Assembly (NCBI GenBank): GCA_014523525.1
Contig: JAATVL010000129.1
Span: 1-12,063 of the forward strand
Origin: Nitrososphaerales archaeon TH703
GTDB lineage: Archaea > Thermoproteota > Nitrososphaeria > Nitrososphaerales > Nitrososphaeraceae
Reading direction: 5' to 3'
Length of the DNA stretch: 12,063 nucleotides
Shown here: positions 1-6,514 of the stretch, piece by piece
Layout of the letters: every line of letters begins with the position of its first letter
How positions within the stretch are numbered: the first letter of the stretch is position 1
The notes under the pieces: generated by a model
The model's database searches: none
Seen by the model: only the letters and a program-made list of their open reading frames with translations
Told to the model about the DNA's origin: nothing
Position numbers and translations under genes: made by a program

Positions 1-726
1 TTCAAACTCTATTTTTTCCATATTCAGTACTGCCTTTATTTTATGCAATGGGTGGAAATTGATATGCTTATGATTAAGCAAGTTAATAACATCCTGACTC
101 ACTTTTGCTCCAGCTACAGGTAAAGAAATCGGCGTTGGTGTATAAATATCGATCTCAATAAAGTCTCTTGTACCATTCTTAACTAAAATATCATTTATTA
201 GTAAAGATGTCTCGTACGGTGCTGGGGGACACTTATATGGAATAGATGTTATACAGATTGCTATTCTCCCCTTCTTTAAGGAAAGTATTCTTTCTCTTAG
301 TTTTGTAACTTGCTCTGCATCATACAGATTAAAGCCTCCATTTTCTAGAAATCCATTGACTTCTTCAAATGAGTATTCCGCACCTAAAGCTATTATTAGA
401 TAGTCATATTTTAACTTAAGATTTGATTCTCTAATTGTAACAGTCTTTGAGGCGATATCAATTCCCGTTACCTTATCATTTAGATACCTTATTCCTTTAT
501 TTTCTAGTCTATTCAAATCAATTTTAGAATCTTTGAATGTTCTTATTCCACTTAGTATCCATAAATTTACAAGTCCCATCATAAAATAGTCTTTTTGATC
601 GATAATACGAATCTGGTATTGTACTGATGGCGATAATGAAGAAAGATTTTTCTGCAATAAATTAGCAGCTGTTAACCCTCCAAATCCTGCTCCTAAAATT
701 AATATACGTTTTTCTTCTGAAGACAA
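1..726 (-). CDS. Sulfide:quinone oxidoreductase-like FAD flavoprotein, partial (C-terminus beyond the window)
   Basis: The first 242 residues are present; the rest lies left of base 1. A dinucleotide-binding motif, GAGFGG (residues 12-17), follows a beta strand, as in the FAD-binding Rossmann fold of two-dinucleotide-binding flavoproteins. A second strand, YDYLIIALGAE (107-117), is the usual ATG-type motif. The motif KCPPAPYE around Cys166 is characteristic of the sulfide:quinone oxidoreductase and flavocytochrome c sulfide dehydrogenase group, where this Cys takes part in the flavin-proximal redox disulfide. Type II NADH dehydrogenases normally lack it. Known relatives pass electrons from sulfide to quinone or cytochrome at the membrane; the substrate here is inferred only. 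The start is TTG (726-724), because an in-frame TAG lies nine codons upstream and no ATG or GTG intervenes. The partner cysteine would lie in the missing half, so the exact subclass cannot be settled. Confidence 0.82.
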   Translation of the reverse strand, partial: MSSEEKRILILGAGFGGLTAANLLQKNLSSLSPSVQYQIRIIDQKDYFMMGLVNLWILSGIRTFKDSKIDLNRLENKGIRYLNDKVTGIDIASKTVTIRESNLKLKYDYLIIALGAEYSFEEVNGFLENGGFNLYDAEQVTKLRERILSLKKGRIAICITSIPYKCPPAPYETSLLINDILVKNGTRDFIEIDIYTPTPISLPVAGAKVSQDVINLLNHKHINFHPLHKIKAVLNMEKIEFE

Positions 727-1218
727 GTAGCAAAATGAATAAAACCAGGTCTAACGTAAAAGGATTTTTTCATTATTGCAAGATCGGAGCCCTTTTACTC
801 TAATTACTCCTTAATTCAAAGTTGACGGATTCAGTACTAGAAAAGAAAAGAGTCACAATATAACAAATTAGGTATGAGCATGGGTTACATACATTAGTCT
901 ATTGCATCCCACCGAATTCGAATAAAATTCACATGTTTCTAACCTATTTTTTGTAAATATTCTATATAGTATAATTTTAAGTTTGTTACTAAGTTAATAT
1001 ACTAAATGTTAGCATTCAAAAATAATGAAATCAAGATCAATTATAATAACCACTTTCTTGCAAACTTCAAATCATCATTGAATCAATGCCAACTACTATC
1101 ACTTCTGAAAATGCTAAATGCTATTTGATTGCTTTACGCAAACTCAAGATACTAGTTACCGGTATCATCAGCGTTGTCGTTGTTGTCATCGTTGTTTTCA
1201 TCAGCGTTGTCGTTGTTG
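727..1218. other. Intergenic region upstream of the flavoprotein gene, with the acidic repeat tail of the GH5 gene at its right end
   Basis: I see no credible gene from 727 to about 1150; the short open frames there have no recognisable composition and lie opposite low-complexity sequence. The stretch 940-1010 is very AT-rich. From about 1156 to 1218 the minus strand encodes an Asp/Asn-rich peptide, out of frame with the upstream glycoside hydrolase gene. It is best read as that gene's displaced C-terminus. Confidence 0.55.
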
Positions 1219-1224
1219 TCATCG
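1166..1224. repeat. Two direct copies of a 26-bp unit, period 33 bp
   Basis: An identical 26-base unit occurs at 1166-1191 and 1199-1224. Read on the minus strand in the frame that avoids stops, each period encodes the 11-residue unit DDNNDNADENN. This is a coding-type repeat, since its period is a multiple of three and it is acidic. It spans the stop codon of the glycoside hydrolase gene (1221-1219) and lies one base out of that gene's frame. Confidence 0.85.
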
Positions 1225-2574
1225 GTTTTGGTATTTGGTTTTGGAAGTTGATGTATCGTCGGCTCCATTCTGGATTGTTTTTGATACGAATTCTTTGGCT
1301 TCAACTTCCGTGAATTTACCTGTTTTCACAAGTTCATTAATCAAATTGTTTTCTTTACCATCGTTGGAAGTTGATGTATCGCCAGAAGAACCATAAATCG
1401 TTTCCACCGTGTCTTTTAAGATACCCAAGTACTTGGTGGGCACTAATTTTCCAGTCTTATTAGAAACCAAATTAAAACTGTCCGTATCTACAGGCTGATA
1501 ATCCCACCTCCAAAAAGCCGTGCCCCATACTCCTGCTTTCTTCAGAGCGCCGAGTATCTGTTTCGCATCAGTTTTCGTAAGATCACTCTTATCTGGGTTG
1601 AGTTTGGTGATTCCTCCTTCCTTTGTCCTCACAACGTTATTCCACTCCCCAATGTATAAGGGCACTCCAGTTTTATCACTTGTTTTCAAAAACAGATCAA
1701 ATCTCTTCTCCTGGTACCCATCTCCATCAGGAACTGCGTAGACACTTACTTTGAATGCAATATTCTCCTTATTTGAAGGCGCCATTTTTGCCAGGTTTTT
1801 TGGTGAGATATTAATGGGGCTATTCAAGTCAACTGGAACATTCATACTGTAGACTATCGTCTTACTGGTGATATTTCTCAACTCCCTAGTTATAAAGGAA
1901 TTAAATTTTCCTATTTTAGACCATTGATTTATTTTGTCAACATGAGGCTCGCTTAGGATCTCATACCCTAACGTACTTGAATGATTATCGACTGTCAATA
2001 CTATTTTCTTAAGAAAATCTGCCATTAGTGTCCAGCCATCTTTTCCTTGTTTATCTTTGACAGATCTGTTCCACCAGTCCCCCCAAAAGACTTTTGCTGC
2101 TTTATCGTGAGTATTACCGCCACCGCCTCTGGAATATTTTGGATTATCTTGAAACAGTGAATAAGGAAACCCTGTAGCTTTGACTTCTAGCCATGAAGAA
2201 GTATGCCATTGATGATTGTCATAAATGATTTTCAGTCCGTACTTATCTGCTGCATTGGCTACTGATTGTATTTCCTTCATGAAAGCCTCGGGATCCCGTT
2301 CATAAGCCTCCCAATAGAACACGAATCGGACATGATTCAATCCCGCTCCAGAAATCTTTTTTAAGCTATCCTCAATGTAGTCCTGGGGAGCTGAAAGCGA
2401 ACCGTTGTAATTCTGTTTCATACTGACAAAAGCTCCTTTCATGACAACCCCATTAATGGGTCGGCTACTATTCAATTCACTTGCCGATGCATATGAGCCT
2501 AAAGAAGTAGCGCTGATAAAGACGACGGCTAGAACAAAAGTCAAAATAATCATTCCGCTACTAGCTAAAATCAA
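1219..2574 (-). CDS. Secreted GH5 cellulase-like glycoside hydrolase
   Basis: A 451-residue protein. Residues 1-32 form a signal peptide or N-terminal anchor with a hydrophobic core near 9-22, so the enzyme should act outside the membrane. The body resembles the GH5 (clan GH-A) TIM barrel: VRFVFYWEAY (82-91) after a LKKISGAGLNHVR helix-strand, IIYDNHQWH (116-124) with the paired histidines of cellulases, the acid/base strand GYEILSEPH (Glu209), and the nucleophile strand LYIGEWN (Glu310), then AFWRWDY (353-359). The residue before the acid/base is Ser208 (AGC), where GH5 enzymes usually have Asn. The known family reaction is retaining hydrolysis of beta-1,4-glucans or mannans; the substrate is not predictable here. 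A helical segment (409-437) and TSTS linkers follow the barrel. The start is TTG (2574); ATG at 2553 (residue 8) is an alternative. The C-terminus looks frameshifted near 1226-1242. Confidence 0.85.
   Translation of the reverse strand: MILASSGMIILTFVLAVVFISATSLGSYASASELNSSRPINGVVMKGAFVSMKQNYNGSLSAPQDYIEDSLKKISGAGLNHVRFVFYWEAYERDPEAFMKEIQSVANAADKYGLKIIYDNHQWHTSSWLEVKATGFPYSLFQDNPKYSRGGGGNTHDKAAKVFWGDWWNRSVKDKQGKDGWTLMADFLKKIVLTVDNHSSTLGYEILSEPHVDKINQWSKIGKFNSFITRELRNITSKTIVYSMNVPVDLNSPINISPKNLAKMAPSNKENIAFKVSVYAVPDGDGYQEKRFDLFLKTSDKTGVPLYIGEWNNVVRTKEGGITKLNPDKSDLTKTDAKQILGALKKAGVWGTAFWRWDYQPVDTDSFNLVSNKTGKLVPTKYLGILKDTVETIYGSSGDTSTSNDGKENNLINELVKTGKFTEVEAKEFVSKTIQNGADDTSTSKTKYQNR
1243..1381. 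repeat. Direct repeat encoding the DTSTS linker of the GH5 protein
   Basis: The sequence TGGAAGTTGATGTATCG occurs at about 1243-1259 and again at about 1365-1381. On the minus strand both encode Asp-Thr-Ser-Thr-Ser linkers, before and after the 30-residue helical segment near the enzyme's C-terminus. A linker-helix-linker arrangement built by duplication is the simplest reading. Confidence 0.6.
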
Positions 2575-2600
2575 AGCAATACGAATAAGAATTCGAAGAT

Positions 2601-2610
2601 TTAATATGTA
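2601..2610 (-). promoter_or_regulatory. Candidate TATA box for the GH5 gene
   Basis: On the minus strand TACATATTAA is centred about 31 bp before the TTG start at 2574. That fits an archaeal box A driving a leaderless or nearly leaderless transcript. Called from position and composition only. Confidence 0.3.
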
Positions 2611-2852
2611 TTACTGATTCGTTATTCACGACTTTATGTCTGAGGGTGGCGTTTGATTTTGATGGTGAATATCTATCCAGCAATTTGCCAAAAACTCTAT
2701 AGGTGCTTCTATCTTTCTTGTCTATTGAAGTTCCACCAAAAGCAAAGAATACACCATGTGGGATACCTATTTTTTTGTTTATGTACTTCATGGATACATT
2801 AACGCTTTTTTGTAATACTTCTTTATTACTTTTGTTGATCTTTATGTTTCTG

Positions 2853-3896
2853 ATGGTTCAAAACAAAATAAAAATGAATATTGGTGATTTAATTTTGGTC
2901 ACGGTGTTGTCAGTCATTTTGGTAATAATGTATTCAGCGGAAAATAACTTATCCCAATTTTCTGCTAGTGCCTTGCCGGCTTATGATAAGGGTAAATATT
3001 TTGTAAATATACAAGGCGATTCTGAGAACGAACTGGGAGCACCTACTTCCTCGCTAGGTCAAAACTCAACAACTGGGAGTACAAACCAAACTGTGAGCGG
3101 TCTAACGGATGAGGGTACTACAAATGGTGCAATGAGTAATGATACCGGCGAAAAGAATAGTGCGCAAGGCCTTACAAACTCATTGGATGAGGGTACTACA
3201 AATGGTGCAATGAGTAATGATACCGGCGAAGAAAATCTAAATCAAACTAGCGAATCATCTTCTTCTTCGTCAGCCGAGTCACAATCAAGCCAAAATGCCA
3301 ACCAGAGTGTAGAATCTCAAAACCAGCTCCAAGCCAATCAGAGCACGGAGATTCAAAATCAGATTCAAAATAACCCACAAATAAAAATCAACAACACTCA
3401 AACTAACAATATCCAATTACAACAAAGGCTGGATAGTTTAATTATAGAAAGGGAGGGTGAAAAGCCCATTCCATTGGAAGAACAAAAAAGAATAGAAACT
3501 CGGGATGTAATTGTCATCAAGGAGCACAAACCCTTGACAGGTCCAAATTGCAGAACAGGCAACGTCCTTAGTGGCGCCTCGAACGAGAAAGATCTTAGGG
3601 TCTTAAGCGAATGCCAAGATGTAATAGGAGTAGTAAAGCACACCAAAAAGATGGATGACGGTGATTACAAGTTTTTCTTGGACGTAGATAAAAAATATGA
3701 TTTCCTGCTCAACGACAAGAATAGAGAAAAAACAGATGGATTTTTGGTAGTCGAAATCGTGCCTAAAGACCAAGACATTGCAGGTGTATATCTTCCAAAA
3801 TCAGGTGACCAGGTGCACGTATGGGGTGCATGGGTAACTGACAAACCAAAAGGATGGCATGAAATCCATCCGGCTTGGAAGGTAGCAAATGAATAG
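2853..3896 (+). CDS. Membrane-anchored or secreted protein with Ser/Asn/Gln linker and C-terminal beta domain ending GWHEIHPAWKV
   Basis: Numbered from ATG 2853 (347 residues). Residues 10-27 are hydrophobic (LVTVLSVILVIMY), a signal peptide or anchor. Residues 60-190 are low complexity, rich in Ser, Asn, Gln and Thr, with a duplicated segment (DEGTTNGAMSNDTGE). A Lys/Glu segment follows at 197-220. The folded C-terminal domain (about 230-347) has alternating beta-strand patterns, two Cys (233 and 254), DGDYKFFLDVD, FLVVEIVP, DQVHVWGAWVTD and GWHEIHPAWKV. This resembles a small OB-like beta-barrel domain seen in uncharacterised secreted bacterial and archaeal proteins; I cannot name the family with certainty. 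The frame stays open up to GTG 2703, and ATGs at 2781, 2790 and 2874 are alternatives. Composition becomes clearly coding only after about 2850. It is divergent from the GH5 gene. Confidence 0.75.
   Translation: MVQNKIKMNIGDLILVTVLSVILVIMYSAENNLSQFSASALPAYDKGKYFVNIQGDSENELGAPTSSLGQNSTTGSTNQTVSGLTDEGTTNGAMSNDTGEKNSAQGLTNSLDEGTTNGAMSNDTGEENLNQTSESSSSSSAESQSSQNANQSVESQNQLQANQSTEIQNQIQNNPQIKINNTQTNNIQLQQRLDSLIIEREGEKPIPLEEQKRIETRDVIVIKEHKPLTGPNCRTGNVLSGASNEKDLRVLSECQDVIGVVKHTKKMDDGDYKFFLDVDKKYDFLLNDKNREKTDGFLVVEIVPKDQDIAGVYLPKSGDQVHVWGAWVTDKPKGWHEIHPAWKVANE
3107..3230 (+). repeat. Perfect 46-bp direct repeat, period 78 bp, in the linker
   Basis: The 46 bases at 3107-3152 recur without mismatch at 3185-3230, so the period is 78 bp (26 codons) and the reading frame is kept. 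Each copy encodes DEGTTNGAMSNDTGE. Complete DNA identity, including third positions, indicates a recent duplication or ongoing gene conversion. Confidence 0.9.
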
Positions 3897-3908
3897 GACT
3901 CACATTGA

Positions 3909-4070
3909 TATAACATATTCAGTGAGGACTATGCCTTCGTTATTTCTGATCTAAGAATGCCAGGTCTTAATGGCTTGGAATTACTCAAAAAAGTAAAGAC
4001 TTCGAAACCTAAAGTAAGAACGATATTGATGGGTCTCTTTTGTAAGTACTATCATCTTTTTCTATATTGA
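3909..4070 (+). pseudogene. Relic of a response-regulator receiver domain
   Basis: The frame between stops TGA 3906-3908 and TGA 4068-4070 reads EDYAFVISDLRMPGLNGLELL followed by KKVKTSKPKVRTILMG. This is the beta3-alpha3-beta4 core of CheY-like receivers: the phosphoacceptor Asp lies at codon 3948-3950 in VISDLRMPG, then the NGLELLKKV helix and the RTILM strand. The Thr/Ser switch region and C-terminal Lys that should follow (TAF/TAY...) are replaced by GLFCKYYHLFLY and a stop. The first 50 or so residues, including the acidic pair, are missing and no start codon exists. It is therefore a fragment of a two-component regulator gene and not a functional gene. The remainder of 4071-4226 shows nothing recognisable. 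Confidence 0.8.
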
Positions 4071-4226
4071 ACCATTTTTTTGATTCTTCGATTTCTTGAA
4101 GTAACGTTTGTTCTATTCTCATAGATTGGATTAGCAATATGAGGATTTATTATAGTAAGTGCTTTGAAGAGGGGGAGTATCACGAGAAACGGATAATAAG
4201 ATCTTGGTAGCACCACTAGAAAGTAG

Positions 4227-5642
4227 ATGAAGTCTAAGAAAATAATAATGCGTATTTTACCAGTAATAGCGTTAATTTTAGCAACCAGTTTACTATTAAC
4301 AGGAGTACTTGGCGTTTCGTCTACTAATAATACTAATTCCAGTTCTAATTCTAAATCAGTATCATGGATATACGATAGCGGTCTCAGTGGAATTGCGGTT
4401 ACTGACGTTAATATCTCGAAAGATACGTCGAAAGATTCGGGTATAACTGTAACAGGATTTATCGAGAATAAAGATCCGGATGCGACAAAATTGGCTGTTA
4501 CCTTAAACTTACATATGTATGATAAGACAAAAGAACTTCTAGGCGTTATTCCGGCCCATCCAGCAGACATACTTAAGCCGCTTCAGAAAATCCACTTTGT
4601 GGTAAAGGATCCTACCCGTCAGACTGCAATAAATCTTGATCATGTATATCTTCAAGTTCGAGCCTTTGATTGCAAGACCGCGAGTGTGAAAAATGTGGGA
4701 TGCTTTGGGCAGACGGTTAACGTAACTAAAAAAGATACAAATGATACAGAAAAGAAACTGCCTTTGGTTAAAACAACACTTCCAACTGGTATATTTGATA
4801 GTAAAGCGTTGAGTGCAAGTAATTTAAGTGCAGTCGGAAACGGAGATTCATACGATATTCTTGGTAAGATCAAGAATATAAGTAATGAAACAAAGCAGGG
4901 AATTAATCTAATCGTAGAAACATACAATTCTACCAATCATCTGGTGGGAGTAGATCAAGGTTATCCTATTTTTACCACATTAAGACCTAACGAAGAATCA
5001 CCCTTTAAAGTTAATACTAATGTTCCTAGATTGTCTAATGACCACTATGTAGTAACTGTTGGTGCATTAGAATCTGCTAATTATCAGCCCTTCCTAAATA
5101 CATCTTTAAGTACTAACACTACCATCAACAACAATAATAGTTCAAATGCTGTTTTGGGGAGTCTGTTCCTAATTGGAGAAGATAGATTAGCAAGTTATAA
5201 CCGAATCAATGAAACCTATACCGAGGTATCGTACGTAGGTAACAGAACAATAATGCCTACACAGGGTGTTACTACTGCACCTATAAATGCTACAGAGACA
5301 GGAAAACTAAAACTAAAAACTCAATCGAATGGTATTACTCTTGTTGAAGGGCAAAGCATTCTTGTGACTAAAGGAGGAGTTGGTGATAATATTAGTGCCA
5401 CAGGACAACAAGAAAATGCAACAGCGATGCTACTTGACCTAAATGGCGTGAGACCTGGCGATCCAAGAATTTCAACTGGGGTGGCATTTTTCAGTACTAA
5501 CTCAACTGGCAAACTAGCCTTCCTTGATAAAATGATAGCGATATATCAAGTTAAAGCCTCTCCGGGGGGAACGGCTATTAAAATGTGGGAATGGAAAGGT
5601 GCTGACATCCTATTTGGAAATGAATCTTTGAAAGTAAAATAA
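4227..5642 (+). CDS. Secreted protein with two FxLYD-like domains and an uncharacterised C-terminal domain
   Basis: A 471-residue protein. Residues 1-30 form a lysine-started signal peptide (MKSKKIIMRILPVIALILAT...), followed by an Asn/Ser linker (32-44). Two related modules follow. Residues 51-128 (VTDVNISKDT...GITVTGFIENKD...LNLHMYDKTKELLGV) and 193-265 (ALSASNLSAVG...YDILGKIKNISN...INLIVETYNSTNHLVGV) both show the pattern 'new strand, G-x-I-x-N, long strand, YD/YN, L-x-GV' of FxLYD-type immunoglobulin-like domains. Residues 363-465 form a third beta-rich unit with KMWEWKGADILFGNESL at its end, which I do not recognise. Many N-x-S/T sequons suit an archaeal surface protein. The role is unknown; adhesion or envelope structure is inference only. 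The start ATG 4227 gives a clean signal peptide. It is a single gene, with the next genes far away. Confidence 0.75.
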   Translation: MKSKKIIMRILPVIALILATSLLLTGVLGVSSTNNTNSSSNSKSVSWIYDSGLSGIAVTDVNISKDTSKDSGITVTGFIENKDPDATKLAVTLNLHMYDKTKELLGVIPAHPADILKPLQKIHFVVKDPTRQTAINLDHVYLQVRAFDCKTASVKNVGCFGQTVNVTKKDTNDTEKKLPLVKTTLPTGIFDSKALSASNLSAVGNGDSYDILGKIKNISNETKQGINLIVETYNSTNHLVGVDQGYPIFTTLRPNEESPFKVNTNVPRLSNDHYVVTVGALESANYQPFLNTSLSTNTTINNNNSSNAVLGSLFLIGEDRLASYNRINETYTEVSYVGNRTIMPTQGVTTAPINATETGKLKLKTQSNGITLVEGQSILVTKGGVGDNISATGQQENATAMLLDLNGVRPGDPRISTGVAFFSTNSTGKLAFLDKMIAIYQVKASPGGTAIKMWEWKGADILFGNESLKVK

Positions 5643-6080
5643 TATCGCTATAATATCACTCTAATAATAATCACGTCGTAATATAAACAAATAATCCTAT
5701 TCCATTCTTGTATTTCATCAATAATCTGTAGATTCTTGTAATTCATCAATTTACACTAATACTCTCAAATATTAGACAATATGCATACGAATTAAGCGTG
5801 ATTCTGTCTATAAAATGGACTATAAAATGGACTAATTTAACCTCCATTTGGTTTTTATTTCCTTTTATATTTTACATACAAGTTTTAAATAAGTTAGGAA
5901 AATATTCTAATTTTATTATCTAATTATGTTCAACTAAATATAGAGTTAAAGCCTGATGGGAGGTTCTAATTAGGAGACGGCCAAAATCTCGATTTACATA
6001 TCAAACATACAAAGTGATTTAGAGAGAGGGCGACTCTAACCTTTACAGTCAGGTGAAATAAATAATTTTTTGTTTTCTGG
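5643..6080. other. AT-rich gene-free region with short repeats
   Basis: No supported gene is present: frames on both strands are closed within about 30 codons. It holds an imperfect 19-bp direct repeat (5704-5722 and 5732-5750, 18 of 19 matching), a 12-bp tandem duplication (5809-5832), and a strongly AT-rich TATA-like segment near 5866-5895 (CCTTTTATATTTTAC) that has no obvious gene downstream. A short unlisted transcript in 5900-6060 cannot be ruled out. Confidence 0.5.
5809..5832. repeat. Tandem duplication of TATAAAATGGAC
   Basis: The 12-bp unit TATAAAATGGAC occupies 5809-5820 and is repeated immediately at 5821-5832. Each copy contains a TATA-like core. It probably arose by slippage; no downstream gene supports a promoter role. 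Confidence 0.8.
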
Positions 6081-6197
6081 TTAATCTTGGTGGAAAGTGA
6101 TAGCGTGTCTATGAATTTCGTGATAATGTACTTCACGGTCACATAGTTTGCATTTAATTTTCCCCGATGGATCGGCTTGAATTGTAATTGTTGTCAT
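6081..6197 (-). CDS. C2H2-type zinc-finger mini-protein (38 aa)
   Basis: A 38-codon gene with an ATG start (6197-6195) and TAA stop (6083-6081). After a short beta-like N-terminus (MTTITIQADPSGKIK) comes CKLCDREVHYHEIHRHAITFH: a CxxC pair at residues 16 and 19, hydrophobic spacing, then His28, His30 and His35 at the end. His30 and His35 (or His28/His30) could complete a Cys2-His2 site, giving one classical finger with almost no flanking sequence. Small free-standing C2H2 proteins are known in archaea and are usually thought to bind DNA or protein partners; the function here is inferred. The zinc motif, the clean stop and the lack of another open frame argue that it is real. It is divergent from the zinc-ribbon gene at 6389, with a perfect inverted repeat between them. 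Confidence 0.7.
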   Translation of the reverse strand: MTTITIQADPSGKIKCKLCDREVHYHEIHRHAITFHQD

Positions 6198-6248
6198 GAG
6201 ACTCACTGATGGTGTGGCATGTAAGTTTTTATCCTTTACTTATTGTTG

Positions 6249-6274
6249 GTATACTGATTGGTTGATCAGTATAC
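6249..6274. promoter_or_regulatory. Perfect 10-bp inverted repeat with 6-nt spacer, candidate operator between divergent zinc-protein genes
   Basis: The left arm GTATACTGAT (6249-6258) and right arm ATCAGTATAC (6265-6274) are exact reverse complements around TGGTTG. The centre lies about 64 bp from the minus-strand ATG (6197) and about 54 bp from a possible plus-strand ATG (6316). That is close to the middle of the divergent region, where a dimeric regulator could control both promoters. No T-run follows either arm, so it is not an obvious terminator. Confidence 0.5.
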
Positions 6275-6388
6275 TACGAAAAACTTTTCTATTCCCTAAA
6301 GAAATAGCATGTAATATGTTGGACAGGTTCTTAGAAGAGGATCGTGAAGAGGAATTGAAATGATAATGATACAGGACATGATTGGTTA

Positions 6389-6514
6389 ATGTTCGATCAT
6401 AAAGCGTGGAGAAAATTATCTGATAACGAAATATTTGTATCGAAAACCTGTCCTATGTGTCACAGTTTCAGTTATTTCAAACATCTTTGTCATCACTGCG
6501 GGTTTAAGCAATGA
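6389..6514 (+). CDS. Zinc-ribbon mini-protein (41 aa), possibly the 3' part of a frameshifted gene
   Basis: Forty-one codons from ATG 6389 to TGA 6512-6514. The product has a basic/aromatic N-terminus (MFDHKAWRKLSDNE) and then CPMC (21-24) and CHHC (34-37), two knuckles spaced as in a compact zinc ribbon. It is probably a nucleic-acid- or protein-binding ribbon; no specific function can be given. Its stop overlaps the next start in an ATGA (6511-6514), typical of translational coupling. Upstream, another frame (ATG 6316) encodes MLDRFLEEDREEELK and stops at TGA 6361-6363. Removing one A from the AAA at 6358-6360 would join it to this frame and give a protein of about 65 residues. Either the ATG at 6389 is the true start, or the gene is frameshifted. 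Confidence 0.62.
   Translation: MFDHKAWRKLSDNEIFVSKTCPMCHSFSYFKHLCHHCGFKQ

Noticed and set aside
1086..1396. Open frames on the plus strand rich in Val or Arg/Cys/His
   Set aside because: They lie opposite the repetitive Asp/Asn codons and the C-terminus of the GH5 gene; their composition is the antisense image of those repeats.
2561..2791. A 76-codon minus-strand frame overlapping the GH5 start
   Set aside because: It has no recognisable motif, overlaps the better-supported GH5 start in another frame, and occupies the divergent promoter region. A small real gene cannot be fully excluded, but nothing supports it.
4052..4570. A 172-codon minus-strand frame
   Set aside because: It is antisense to the signal peptide and first domain of the secreted protein at 4227, which has far better coding character.
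5809..5832. Tandem TATAAAATGGAC as a double promoter
   Set aside because: No gene or conserved transcript follows at a suitable distance, so a slippage duplication is the simpler explanation.
6196..6363. A 55-codon plus-strand frame starting MRLTDGVACK, whose ATG overlaps the zinc-finger ATG
   Set aside because: The first 40 codons cover the divergent promoter region and palindrome and have no protein-like pattern; the start overlap is a trivial effect of CATG. Only its last part (from ATG 6316) is kept, as a possible front end of the zinc-ribbon gene.
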